From the NCBI RefSeq assembly GCF_025024155.1, contig NW_026251741.1:186001-250000 (forward strand): a stretch of 64,000 nt of DNA. Direction: 5' to 3'. Positions 22,343 through 33,925 of the stretch are shown piece by piece. The position numbers and the translations under genes were made by a program. Each line of letters begins with the position of its first letter. Within the stretch, counting starts at the first letter, position 1. The notes under the pieces are model-generated. The model was given only the letters and a program-made list of their open reading frames with translations. It searched no databases and was not told the origin of the DNA. Source of the DNA: Gamsiella multidivaricata. Lineage: Eukaryota > Mortierellomycota > Mortierellomycetes > Mortierellales > Mortierellaceae.

Positions 22343-25300
22343 TTAAAGTTTGATTTGGGGTGCTTTCTCATTAAGTGTCTCGCGTAGCTGTCGCATCTCG
22401 GAAGACATCCTTTGTTCAGAAAGAGCTGATTCATTAAACGCGATACATCTCAGCGGTACACCTGAGCCGTCGTCTGGGATGCAATCGACCAGTGTCTTGA
22501 ACTGCTCGATTGAAAAGTTGCTGTAGGAAACGTCTAGTGTCTTCAGTCTAGAAAAATCAAGCGCCTCGATAATTATCTTCCAGTCTTCCGGTTCAAGTGA
22601 AAATCCAGACAGTTCGAACTCCTGCAATGGTTCCCATGCTGTCGAAGTATCAACAGCGGACTCGGTCGATGGTGGTGCCTGGGGATTTTCGAGGCTCTGT
22701 GATAGGGAAGACTCATGGTTGGATGGATCGTTTGGAGAGGAGACCATTGCAGCGAGCCAAGGAACGTACTCTTGTGGGAAGATGACTTTGTTGAACCAGC
22801 CCATGAAATGAAGATTTTTCAGCCTTCGTACATCGTGTCTTGACAAGAAGGTTTTCGCAAGCCATGGGATATGTGAACCGTGCGATGCTACCTGCACCTT
22901 CAACGCAGTCAATACCTCCCTGTACCGATGAAGCAGCCGGCTCTCCGCTGCATCGTCAACCAATGGGTTACCGGCGTGGAACTGGAACTCCTCCAGATAG
23001 ATGGACCGATCTATGACTCGATCCATGCATTCCAGACCCACAGAGGACAGTCTACGTGCGTCTAGCATAAGGCTCGTGATCCTAGATCCCTTCTCTTCCG
23101 TTGACTTGTCTAGTTGCTGAGCAAAATCATCGCCGAACTTTCCGGATAAGGTATCCAGTATATTGATGGACCATCCATATCGGTTGATCAGAGATGAAAG
23201 ATAGTCCTGATCTGGCTGCCTCAGTTCGATTTCGGTGGACATGTCGAGCACATCGGACTCCTTCGAGAGGTGTACAGAGGAGATGATACGATCGTCGGCT
23301 GTGCCGCCGAAATGGGTTGCAAAATCGAGTCGCAATGGTGCGTAAACGTATCCCTTTGCCCTCCCCCGCTTTCTCGCCGATATAATCAAGTCGAGCATAT
23401 CAAGAAATCGTGCGCATGGGCAACTGAGTTTGATTTCCAAGAGCCTTGGATTTCTGCATAGGATCTCTGGAAGTAATTCCTTAGCTTGATCAATAGCAGC
23501 ACTCGTAATCGTCAGTCGAGTGAGTAGACCTTTCCGTAAAAACAGCTGATGCAATGGGTCATAAGTCCAAGAGTTGCTTAATTCGGCCCACGCGCCCTGG
23601 ACCTCGCTCTTGAGGAGGTCGATGATGATGTGGTCCTTTGGAGATCGTAATTCCAGCACTTTAAGGTTTGGCAAATGCTCGATATTGTGCATAACTGTAT
23701 CGAAGATGGTGCCCAGCTCCTTTGTTCCAAGCTGCAGCTTTGTTAGGTTGGGACAGTTCTGAAGAAGTCTGACGAATGTTGTCCGGGACGCGGCGTCCTC
23801 GAGGTGAATGGGTTGCATGTATAGAATTCGAAGTCGAGGAGCGGGCCTGATGGAGGAACTGCTGATCCGGGAGAAGAAGTCCTCAGACCCTTGTAGTGTG
23901 ACAGCTTGGAGCCGCCCGTCCGACAAGAGTTCCATGATCGGGTCAAAGCGCCGATTGCGGTTGATAAAATCCAATGTTGGCTTTTTGCTACTGAACCTCT
24001 TCATTTTCAGACAAGCTACATTCGCATTCGTAATAGCGGCACGGAGTTTCCGATGATCTTCCAGTGTCATTTCCCACCACAGCTTTACAGTCAGTTCATG
24101 GATCCTTCGTGCTTTGACCAGTGCCTCGTAGAACTGCTTTGCCTGGGGAGCGGATATCAGATTGATCTTGACCTTGCCCTGCTCCTCAATAAAAGTACCA
24201 AAGTTGACTTCCACTACATCTCTCAGTTGCTGCACTGCCGACTCTCGATAGTTCTCACGGTAGTGATCGATGCACACCCATTTGACGTGTCCTTCCTCAG
24301 TGACAATCCGGTACAGATTACCTAGAGCGCGACCCTCATCCTGGACCTTCAGATACGACTCCAGCTGTCGAAGATCTGCTCCCTCCAGGACATCAAGTTT
24401 GTCCACCCTCGTCTGTTCTTCAGCTGCATCTACCCCACTCTTGTTATTTTGCTGCTGGTCCTCAATGAAGTTGATCGTGCTGTCTACCAATGGCCCAAGA
24501 TTCTCTTTCACAAACTTGAGCCGCCCCTCGACCGCCTCGACTCCCTCTGCAATCTTGAAATGTGCCAGCGATGGCACAACAACCCCGGCAATTGTAATCC
24601 CATACTTGATCATCTGCATCAGCGTCAGGACATAGGACCCGTACTTCTCAAAGAACTCGTTTGGGCGGCTCAGGTCGTATCCCTCGTGTTTGGCCAGGTG
24701 GATCTCGTGCGGTATCTTGGTTCCCTCGGACATGGTGTGAGAGCCGCATTCGCACAAGAAATAAAGACGATACTGGTCTGAGAAGGGATTGAGCAACTTG
24801 TCGCGACGTCTTGATGCCTTTGGAAGAACAATGAAGAGTCGTGGAATAGGATACTCGTGGAGTTCATAGGTCTGTGTAAGGACGGCCTGGACACGGCTTT
24901 GGATGATGGCTAAGCGATCGAGGGCCTGTTGTTGCATCTGGAGCATTTGCTCCTGATTCTCCAGCAACTGCTGCTGTGCTTCCAACAGCTGCTTTTGTGC
25001 GATCCTGTCCTTCTCGTTCATCTGCTGTTGCATCTGGAGCATTTGCTCCTGCTTCTCGTCCATCTGCTGCTGTAATAACCTATTCTTGCGCACCTCCGCG
25101 ACAATGTCAATTTGACCGCGCTGAATGTCCAGAAGCTGCAAAGAGCACTGGTTGAGGTAGGCCTGGGAAGACATGGTCAACTGCTGTGTCATCTCGATTG
25201 AGCAGACAACGGGATCTTTGTGCGAGGAAGTCTTGTCCGATATGGAGAGGGCAGTGACTTGCTGTGTAACAGATTCCGCGTCATCAGTAGCCAGCGAGAT

Positions 25301-25793
25301 GCATCGTGAAAGGTCAGTGGTATTGGCTGGCATACCCATAATGGAAGAGAGAGCGGCTGGCACTGTGGATACGGTTTGCTGGAGGGACTCTTCATCCCTT
25401 GCACGGTCGACGGTACTTTGTCCGGTGCTGCCGACAATCACATCAAGCACAACTCCAGGATGATGATCAATCCTCAGAGGCTCAAGGCTATAGTTTAAAT
25501 AGAGAATGATAACAATTAGCAATGGCGTAATAGCCAACGGTCATCTACTTTCCCCTCACAACTTACTGGACAAAGTTGTCGTCGGTAAGGAACGCTACTA
25601 TTTCTCCTGCTTTCATGGCGCATTTGGCGTTCTCAAAGTAAAGCAGGACATCCTTCCACAAAACGATGTGTCGGTCGGTTTTGTTGTCGAGTCGTGTTTT
25701 GACGGTGACAATATCGGCTTGTGTGGACGAACCAGGGGGTGTACGCAGCCGAAAGGCCTGCGAAGGATGCAGGTCCGTAGCATCGAGTGTCAT
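22343..25793 (-). CDS. Large chimeric protein: N-terminal module, coiled coil, CECG module, leucine-rich C-terminus
   Basis: Two exons, 25793-25567 and 25487-22343 (79-base intron, GTAAGT...TATAG), giving 1123 residues. Order of parts: an N-terminal module of about 110 residues (HIVLWKDVLLYF, FLTDDNFVHLEPLRI, HHPGVVLDVIVGS); a Ser/Thr-rich linker; a Gln/Glu coiled coil (about 209-271) containing QEQMLQMQQQ twice; a PRLFIVLP / YRLYFLCECG / IHLAKHEGYDL module (about 290-345); a hydrophobic helical segment (MIKYGITIAGVVVP); and a C-terminal half (about 620-1123) with irregular leucine-rich repeats similar to F-box/LRR proteins. I recall similar architectures as expanded families in Mortierella-type fungi, but I know no function. 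The scaffold, sensor-like layout (variable repeats plus coiled coil) would suit recognition and signalling; that is inference. A decayed copy lies tail-to-tail downstream. Confidence 0.8.
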
Positions 25794-26376
25794 AGCACTG
25801 TTCGCAACGGAAATAAGAGCAAGGGGCGGGTGGGCGAGCGGATGGAAGAAGGAACCAATCTGCCGTACAAATATAAAAAAAATCGAGCACGAAGCAACGG
25901 CGCATGGCAGCATCTTTGAACAGTATGTTTATAGTCGATATTCTCATTGAGTAGCATTCTTCTCAGTGGAATGTGCGTGGCGATTATATCGAGCAAAAGC
26001 TCGATGGGAGAGAATATCAAGGTGAAACCGATTAGGTACAGCCAGTGGGAGGCGTTATCCAGATCTTTAGAAACATCCCCACCGCATTCTTGTCTATGGA
26101 GGCGCTGATACCCGAACATGGGCGCAGGATGAGGGGAGCCAAGTGATTTGAGCTGGGCTTTCAGCCTCCTGAAATCATTCCGACCGAAGGCCCCGTAATC
26201 AGTAGGAGTCTGCCGGCAGCACCAAAAGCTGTCAAAACGGTGACATCGCATCGCAGATGAACCCTGAGGTGTGCTCCACCTGATTCCATTGATTCATTGA
26301 TTCCGTTCTTCACTCTCCACTCTCCATTCTACTTCATTACCTATACCCTATTATTCACAATATTCAAAGGAGAGCC
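25794..26376. other. Divergent promoter region
   Basis: About 580 bases between the head-to-head starts of the large chimeric protein and the cytochrome b5-like gene. A CT-rich leader (26290-26370) precedes the latter. Open frames across it are shadows without conserved motifs. Confidence 0.55.
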
Positions 26377-27520
26377 ATGTCATTCCTCTACAGCGCTATC
26401 AAGGACTACATTTATCCTATTGAAGGTGCCTCAGTTGACCCTGCACCCAGCAAGGATACCGACAATTCCAACAATGCTACGGACAGCAGTCAACACCAGT
26501 CCTCAGCTGCGCTTAACCCCTACAGCATCAAGAACAACAACAACGACAGGATCATTGTACAGCCGCCTGGGACCCCAGCTCTCTCCGTCCCCTCAGTATC
26601 CCTCAGCTCTCTTCAGCTCCCAACCATCTCCACACAGGACTCGGACTCGGACTCCGATCATGACTCTAAGACCAAGGCATCCTTGCCTGTCCTAACGGTC
26701 TCTGCCAATTCTACACCAGCCATGACTTTGTCCACCGCAGAAGCACCTGATGGTAACGTTCGCTCTCCTTCTCTGCCTCCGTCTGTGCACGTATCTTGCT
26801 GCCTTTCACGTTGGCCCATGCGCAGCAAGAAGTTTTTATGACCTGTTGCACAGCAATTGACTATCAAATTTGAATCTTGTAGAGGCAACACCCAGCTTTC
26901 CTGCCCTGAATGGTCCCCAGCGCCTGGCAGCCTGTTCTACAGATCCGAAGTCCAAGAGGAGAATCAAGTTTGCGCTGGCACCTGGTCACTCGCCTCTGGA
27001 CTGGGCCCGCTTGACCAACTCTGGAACAGACCTGAGGGTAAGAGGAGGACGATGCTGAGGATACGTTTGTTCATCGAGTCCATTCTATCCTACAGGTGCT
27101 GTTACTTTGGTGACAAGCAATTAACTCATTTTCCAACACTAGGGCGTTACAGCAATTGGACGATATACGTTGACGGACATCAAGGCTCATAACAAGGCAG
27201 ACGATGCATGGACGGTCCTCAATGGAAAGGTCTACAACATTACACCGTACCTCCCTTTCCATCCAGGCGGAGAGAAGGAGATTTTGAGATGTGCGGGACG
27301 CGACGGCACTCGACTCTTCAGTAAGTGTTTATGGTGATCGCACATGGACAATGCGGCTGACTGTAAAGAATCTTTCGCCAGCTGACGCTCACTTTTATTT
27401 TTTATTATCTCCATTGTAGATCTGACGCACAAGTGGGTCAATTACGAGTTCATGCTCAAGGAATGCCAGGTTGGTTTCTTGATCTCGGAGGCATCTTCAT
27501 CGTACCAACTCTCAGCCTGA
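26377..27520 (+). CDS. Irc21/Ncb5or-type cytochrome b5 domain protein
   Basis: Four exons, 26377-26752, 26883-27037, 27143-27320 and 27420-27520, giving 269 residues. The first 140 residues are a Ser/Thr/Asn-rich, probably disordered region. Residues about 150-175 carry the KRRIKFALAPGHSPLDWARL motif that precedes the haem domain in yeast Irc21 and in the N-terminal part of human CYB5R4. The cytochrome b5 fold follows: ADDAWTVLNGKVYNITPYL, FHPGGE (haem ligand His about 217), AGRDGTRLF, and THKWVNYEFMLKECQVG (second haem His about 240). It would bind haem b and pass electrons to an unknown partner. Unlike CYB5R4 there is no reductase domain, so it must work with a separate reductase, as Irc21 would. 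All splice sites are canonical. Confidence 0.88.
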
Positions 27521-27948
27521 TCATGGCCCAGATGTCCTACGATATATCACAACCACTGGAGACAAATAAATGGTTCTGCTTGAGCACAGCCCTCGTAATC
27601 TATTCTCATGCTTATATTGCAAATATTGCTAGTCTAAAAAAGACGCGCCCATGCGCGCAAAAGTCCTGCTCTGCTCTCGGCATAACAGTATTTGCTAGCG
27701 TAGCTGCTTTTTTTTGCTGAGATGACGGGCTCTGGTTCCACATGTCACAGCAACGGGACGCTCACGGCCCTCCGCAGCGCTTTAGTTTCTTTATCACCTA
27801 CCACTTACCACCCGCCATAAATTGTCCTTCACATGAACTGTCGTCGTCGTTTCTTTTTTTCTTTTTTTTTTTCTGCTTTCTTTTCTTCCTTGTTATTCAT
27901 CGCTTTCCTCCACTGCAACAATAGCATTTGAACTCCGTGTTCTTCAAG
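27521..27948. other. Spacer upstream of the HAD-like gene
   Basis: About 430 bases with T-rich tracts (27705-27717, 27853-27872) before the HAD-like start; it probably holds the 3' end of the cytochrome b5 gene and the next promoter. No gene is seen. Confidence 0.5.
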
Positions 27949-28911
27949 ATGACTGTCCAGAAAAACACTGCTTGTCCTTCCAAGATGCCCTCTGCCATCT
28001 TTCTCGACTCTGGCGGGGTCATCAATGACAACGCGCAGCGTGCTCCTCAATGGATCCGCTATCTTGGAGAGTTCCTGCCCACGACCGTTCTCGGAGGGAC
28101 CGCAGAGGTCTGGGGTATGGCCAATGTCCAGGTCATCAGGCCCTTCTTCCGCCGCTGGGGAGATTTCATGATCCAAGCACATGTCGAGGCAGGGCTGGCC
28201 CAGGCCAATGCGATCCAAGCCGGCAAAGATGCGGACCAGGTTCGGAGCGGTTGTGATAAGGAGACGAATGTGTACACGGTCTTTGAGAGGATCCACCTTT
28301 TAGTATGGATCGAGGAGATGGTCCAACTGGCAGCACCTCATGTCCCTGGACTGATGCTGGTCTGGGAAAACCTATCAGTGGATGATGCGTTCCAGATTGC
28401 GAGGTCCGCACATTTGTATGCGATCCAGCGGGTCAAGGCCGATTATCCGGGTGCTGTGGATACGATTCGGAGTCTGAGCATGGGCCCGTACAAGTTATAC
28501 ACGAGTTCTGCGGACAGTTCAGAGGATCTGGAGATCGTTCTCAAGGGACTCGGGGTCTTCGAATGTTTTGATGCGGTCTATGGATCTGACAGGGTGAACT
28601 GCTTAAAAATGTCGCCTCTGTATTATACAAGGGTGTTCGATCAAGTCGGGGTACACGTGGTTGAACGCGATGCAGAGGGGAACGCTGAGAGGATGGATAG
28701 CGGAGATGAAGTTGTGGTGTTGGATGATAATGTGAAGGCGCTTTCGTGGGCGCGTAGCTTGGGGGCGAGGACCGTGTTGATCACAGGAGAGGAGCTGGAT
28801 CTGTCGTTACGACAGTATCGGGGCGTTGTTGATTACCAGCTCAGGTCGTTGGCAGAACTGCCGGCGCTGTTGGAGTCGTGGAGGGCTCAACTTGAGGGAG
28901 CTCGTTCCTGA
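27949..28911 (+). CDS. HAD-superfamily hydrolase-like protein
   Basis: Single exon, 320 residues from the ATG at 27949 (context AAGATGAC); the second in-frame ATG at 27985 would start right at motif I. Motif I is FLDSGGVIND, with the nucleophilic Asp. The residue two positions on, normally the acid/base Asp, is Gly, a DxGG variant seen in some HAD phosphatases. A helical cap of about 150 residues follows. Motif II is the YTSSADSS region, and motif IV is VVVLDDNVKALSWARSLGARTVLIT with its Asp pair. A C-terminal helix (LRSLAELPALLESW) closes the fold, as in many phosphoglycolate-phosphatase-like or dehalogenase-like enzymes. The substrate is unknown. Confidence 0.82.
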   Translation: MTVQKNTACPSKMPSAIFLDSGGVINDNAQRAPQWIRYLGEFLPTTVLGGTAEVWGMANVQVIRPFFRRWGDFMIQAHVEAGLAQANAIQAGKDADQVRSGCDKETNVYTVFERIHLLVWIEEMVQLAAPHVPGLMLVWENLSVDDAFQIARSAHLYAIQRVKADYPGAVDTIRSLSMGPYKLYTSSADSSEDLEIVLKGLGVFECFDAVYGSDRVNCLKMSPLYYTRVFDQVGVHVVERDAEGNAERMDSGDEVVVLDDNVKALSWARSLGARTVLITGEELDLSLRQYRGVVDYQLRSLAELPALLESWRAQLEGARS

Positions 28912-30163
28912 GAAGAGGAAAATAATGTAGATCTTTGAAATAAAAGGACAATGCGCCGTGTAACTTAAAAAAAAAAAAAAAAAAAAAAAGGGCGCAAAGT
29001 TGCGGCAGAGTGATTGGAGGATAAATAGACAACGCACTGTCCTGTCCCTGAGGAAAAGAGACTTGAAGGTGGTGCCAGCACCATTATTGATCGGTCCTTG
29101 CTACTCATGGTTCACTCGTTCATGGGTAATGTTCTTGCTGAAAGTGCAGATACACAAAGATACGAGCTGAATTGGAAAATGCTTTGCCCGCTTCCTTTAT
29201 TATCCCTGAAAAACGGCCACGACCAAAAACTGTGTCACATTTGAAATGGGAAGACGGTGAACTCAGCCTTGCCATCTCAAAGGAAGGAGCAAAGGAGGAT
29301 CTCGATCATGTCCAATCTAGATTATTATGCCTTTGGTATCCTCAACAGAACGGATACAGAACGCTCAATAGTATCAGATACGGTTTTCCGTTTTCCTTCC
29401 ACTCCTTGGAACGCAATATTACCGGTGCATTCACATGGCCTGGAGGCGAAGGGAGATGTCCTACCGCCTGCAAACTGCAGTGCGTTGTAGACATATTAAC
29501 CACTCCTTCTTGTCCCTTGTTCTCGTTTTTTCGTTTTGCAGGAACATCTGCGAATAGATGGATAGCGTGCGCCAATAACGGTTTCTTAGATATTGCTAAG
29601 AACAAGCGGAATGGATGAGATGTATGGTCTAGCATGGTCAGGCAGATGGACTCTATTTTTCTACTGTTCCTCCATATACTATCGCTGTCCCTTTCTTCCT
29701 CACGCTCGTTGGTTATGGTTGCGCTCTAGAGCGAAGGCAATGAGGATGGGGACGAGAGTGAGAGTGCTTCTCCCAATGCGGATCAAGTATTCGCCGCTGG
29801 TTTTCTCTTTTTTCTTTGCTTGGCGGATGTTTTGTTTGCATACTGTTTTCTGTGTGTGTGTAGTTTACCTTCTTTTTTTTCTTTCCTTTTGCACACTCCC
29901 CCGATCTTTTATCTTTTTTGGTTTTGTGTCCCACCTTATTTTCTTTTTCCTTGCCCTTTTACCCCACGCTCTTTTATTCTTCCTCTCTCATTCCCACTCT
30001 CTCTTTTACACATCACCCGCTCCTCGGCATTCCTCCATTCCCTCTTTCTTACTTCCCTCCCCCCCTCCCCCTCCCCTCCAAGGCACCCCCCTCCTCCTCC
30101 TCTTCCCTCTGCCGCAGTCATTGCCTTTACTTAAACAGCTCTCTGCTTCAAGGAACACCGGCC
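28912..30163. other. Intergenic region with long pyrimidine tract before the SulP gene
   Basis: About 1.25 kb. An A-run of about 23 bases lies near 28967-28989. From about 29860 to 30120 the plus strand is almost pure C/T (CCCTCC, TTCTTTTT and CTC blocks), consistent with a strong fungal pyrimidine-rich promoter/leader for the transporter gene. A 148-codon open frame from 29172 has no ATG start and no known motif. Confidence 0.6.
28939..28944 (+). terminator. Poly(A) signal of the HAD-like gene
   Basis: AATAAA 28 bases after the stop codon, followed about 25 bases later by a genomic A-run. Confidence 0.55.
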
Positions 30164-32737
30164 ATGACACGCTCCAACGGCCAGTCCTCCCGCACTAGCC
30201 CTCGTAAGTTGCAGGACCGAAAGCATCGGAGAATACGAACAGGGAGAGGGTGTGAGGGGAAGAGGGGATATTGACGACAGAGGCGACATGGACTGAAAGG
30301 TGGCTCGGCGGCATGTTGCCGTTGCTGCTGTCTCTTTTGTAGCCACAGGGGTATTGCAAAACGGACGATCCTGTAACCAAATTTCCGGTAAACTTGTAGG
30401 GTATTCTCCTGTCCATGTGGATAGCTCCGAGAGCGAAGATGACACCACCACCAACGAGCGCACGCCCTTTGTCAAGCGCGGCCGAGCATACCAGCAGCCC
30501 GATGACGACGAGGAGTTGTGTAAGTATCTATTTGTCAAAGGCAATGGCGAAAACAAGTTTTATGGTTCGATTGCTTCTCGGGCGATCATCTCAGGGGCCT
30601 CATGCATTACTCTGACTGGTCCCTTTCTTTTTGTCCCCAATATCCTTCACAGCAATGACTCCGGGCGCGGATATCTGGTCGACCTTCAAGACCAGACTGC
30701 GATACTACGTCCCTGTCTTCCGCTGGCTCCCCCATTATTCCATAGACAGCCTCGGCCACGATTTCATCGCCGGTCTGACCGTAGCCTGCTTGATCATTCC
30801 CCAGAGTTTGTCATATGCGACCGCGCTAGCCCGCCTGGAACCAGTCCACGGCTTGTACTCGGCCTTTGTCCCGGGAGTCATCTACGCCATCTTTGGTACC
30901 TCACGTCAGCTGTCTGTCGGGCCTGAGGCGCTCGTGTCTATGCTGGTCGGAACTGCAATCGCACAGCAGCAACATGCCAGTGGAAGCACGGATCCCAAGA
31001 CAGCATTGGCGATCGGATGTTTCATTACGCTGTTTGTCGGACTTTTCACCTTCTTTTTGGGCTTTGTGCGACTTGGGTTCTTGGACTCTGTCCTGTCCAG
31101 GGCATTGCTGCGAGGCTTCATCACTGCGGTTGCCGTTGTTGTCATCATCGAGCAGTCGATCACCCTCTTTGGACTCAAGGCGCTTGCAGAGGAATTCGGC
31201 ATTGGAGAGCAATCCTCAACGGTCGAGAAGTTGGTGTTCATTGTCGAGCATTTCAGCAAAATCCACCCCTTGACTACCATCGTGTCCTTCTCCAGCATCG
31301 TCTTCCTGCTTTCGTTTGGGTCGATCAAGAAGCGCCTCAACAAGGTGCCAGTTCTGCAGTTCATTCCCGAGATCCTGCTCTGTGTGATCCTCTACACCGT
31401 CCTTACCGCCATCTTCCGCTGGGACAAGGACGGACTTGCTATCCTGGGCGCCACCAAGGCAGCGCGCATCCAACTCCCATCCATTCCAGCTGCACCAGAG
31501 GGCGTCAATGTGCGTGCCCTCTTCGGCACATCGGTGCTGATCTCCATCATTGGATTCGTCGAGTCGATCGTGATCACGAAGCAGTATGCAACCAAGCACA
31601 ACTACTCTGTCAGTCCCAACCGTGAGCTCGTCGCTATGGGTGTCGCCAATGTCGCTGGCGGTCTCTTCCAAGCCATCCCCGCTTTCGGATCGCTCTCTCG
31701 TAGCAAGATCAACGACAAGGCCGGTGCGCGTACTCAGCTCGCTGGATTCATCACTGCGCTCATTGTCCTTTTGGCCATCTTCTTCCTTCTGCCGTACTTT
31801 TTCTACCTTCCCAAGGCGGTCTTGGCGGGCATCATCTGTGTCGCTGCCTTGTCTCTGCTGTCGGAGGCCCCCCATGACATCAAGTTCATGTGGCAGATCC
31901 AGGCATGGTCTGATTTGGGATTGTTGCTCTTGACGTTTATCGCGACCATCTCGGTCTCTGTCGAGGCTGGAACTTTGATTGCCATTGCTCTGTCGTTCCT
32001 GTTGGTCATCAAGACCTCGACCTACCCAAGAATCACCATCATGGGCCGTATGCCTGGCACTAAGGGCAAATGTATGTCTTTTCTTTTCTTTTTCTTTTTT
32101 TGGTCTCTCATTTGTATTTTGAAGGTCCACAACTCCTGAGTGGGAGACTAATATCCGAAATGTCGTTCTTCGAAATTCATAGTCCGCCCAATCAAGGACT
32201 ACCCGGGCATTGCAGAACACATTGACGGCGTTCTTATTATCAAAGTTGAGGAAGGGCTGTACTTTGCCAACACGGGTCAGCTCAAGGACAGACTGCATCG
32301 TTTGGAGGTCTTTGGCGACATGAGCGTCCATCCATCAGAAGAGGCCCGTCTCAACCCCGTTTCGCATGTTATTTTCGATGTTGAGAACATGCCCTATTTG
32401 GATGCCAGGTAAAAAAAAAAAAAAAAGATTAACACACTGTGTATTGAAAGGAACCTACAGGAGAGATGGTTGTTCTGACATCAAATGTACTTTTCTTTTA
32501 ATGCCACGATTGTTTAGTGCTGCTCAAATCCTGCTCGAGATCGTGGAGGCGTACCATGCTCGCCACATCAAGGTGTACTTTGTCAAGTTGCGAGAAAACT
32601 CACGGGAACTGTTCATCAACAGCGAGCTCCTGGACCGTGCGGGTGGTGAGGCCCATCTGTTCGGAAGGACGGCGGATGCGATGGAATATATCGAGCATGA
32701 GACCCTGGCGTTGAATGAGAATGAGCGCCAGGTGTAG
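30164..32737 (+). CDS. SLC26/SulP-family anion (sulfate) transporter with STAS domain
   Basis: Five exons, 30164-30203, 30400-30519, 30653-32071, 32183-32408 and 32518-32737, giving 674 residues. A 50-residue acidic N-terminal tail precedes WLPHYSIDSLGHDFIAGLTVACLIIPQSLSYA, the typical first SulP membrane block. About 12 membrane helices follow, including VYAIFGTSRQLSVGPEALVS-type helix 3 residues and GFVESIVITKQYA, NRELVAMGVANVAGG and FQAIPAFGSLSRS. The last about 150 residues form a STAS domain (DGVLIIKVEEGLYFANTGQL, VIFDVENMPYLDASAAQILLEIVEAY). Family members move sulfate, bicarbonate, chloride or other anions across the plasma membrane. The substrate is not fixed by sequence, but the fungal context makes sulfate uptake likely. 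Acceptor-side T-runs occur in introns 3 and 4. Confidence 0.92.
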
Positions 32738-33043
32738 GCAACCCGGCCCCAGAGAGGTGTTTCTTATTTCTTATTATAGATCTACCTATCATTCATCAAT
32801 CATTCGTTTCTTTTACATAACAACCATACCTCATCTTTTTCTTTGTTTTCAACAGAACCTATTGTATACACCAGATGCGTAGAAACAAAGCATGATCTCT
32901 ATTAGATAAAAAAAGCCTACAAAGGTACTATATCTTAGAGGAAAAAAAGATGGCACGGATGCTGCAAAAGCGGATTTTGTCTTTTTCTTTTATTATTATT
33001 ATTATTATTATTATTGGATTGGATTGAGGGAATGGATTTGTTC
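32738..33043. other. Convergent 3' spacer with ATT microsatellite
   Basis: About 300 bases between convergent 3' ends. It includes an uninterrupted TTA/ATT microsatellite at about 32990-33015. Confidence 0.7.
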
Positions 33044-33925
33044 CTATGGTTTGTTGGGCAGGCTGATCTGCATGTGCGCCTTCCAGTTGTCAAGATGGAT
33101 CTGGCGTTCATGTTCCTGTTCCTGTTCCTGGGAGGATGATGATGAACGTTCAGTGCCACAGAACCCTGATGCTGATTCTACGGACAAAAAAAAAAGAGCA
33201 CACAGGGTAAGTTAGAATTCTACAAGTCTGTTGAACAAGCATAAAATAGGGAAAGAGGCGAATTTGAGGGAAACGGATGTCGCGTTTGACTCCACCTCAA
33301 GGTCAGAGGCGTGAGAAAAAACGAAAGAAAAAGTGCCTATATCACTCTCCTTACCATTGAAAGTAGTCGTATGTGCCTCATACTCCTCTGGCGAGTATCC
33401 TACCGCAGCCGGTGCGGCTGCGGGAGGCGAATACATTGACCGCTGCGGCTTCCCCTGGCGCAGGAACCAACCCTGACCGGGCCTTGAGGAGGAGGATGAC
33501 GCCGTCGTCACAGACCGCCGCGTCCCCATCCCCATCTCCTTTCGACTCCTTCCTGCACCAGATCGACGCCATGGCCAGAAGACGACGGATTTCGAGATTG
33601 TGAACGTTGACAAGGGCGATGTGTGCTTCTTAATATTCAATCCTAGGAAGTTTTTTGGTGTGGATCCAGCTGCGGAGACGTCCGCTGAATAGAGCGTCGT
33701 ATAACCGTCCTGCCATATTGGTAGGGATTCAGTACTGACGACGGTTTCCGCCGGAGAGGAGGATGAGAGGGATAAGGCGACGGCTGGGGCAGGCGCTGGA
33801 GGAAAGGAGGAGACAGTCGCTGTGGGTTTGGGCAGGTGTGAGAAGTCCATGACGGGTTCGCTGGCGTTGATGATCATGATGGATAGGAGCATCGATGCGA
33901 TCGCGTAGAGAAATACGGCCAGCAT
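33044..33925 (-). CDS. Small membrane-anchored Ser/Pro-rich protein, unknown
   Basis: Two exons, 33925-33355 and 33177-33044 (GTAAGG...CGTAG), giving 234 residues. The ATG at 33925 opens directly into one hydrophobic segment (MLAVFLYAIASMLLSIMIIN), a signal anchor or signal peptide. A Pro/Ala/Ser-rich stretch follows, then a basic patch (WPWRRSGAGRSRK), then a SPPAAAPAAVGYSPEEYEAH segment. The second exon adds an acidic/Gln-rich run (QEQEQEHERQIHLDNWKAHMQ) that is probably helical. I recognise no family. The coherent frame across a canonical intron supports a real gene. An upstream non-coding or coding exon between 34000 and 34440 is possible but I found no in-frame join. Confidence 0.55.

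Noticed and set aside
29172..29618. 148-codon open frame, plus strand
   Set aside because: Starts at TTG, no conserved motif, lies in a promoter-rich region.
31216..32331. 371-codon frame opposite the SulP gene
   Set aside because: Antisense shadow; interrupted by the transporter's introns and without a motif.
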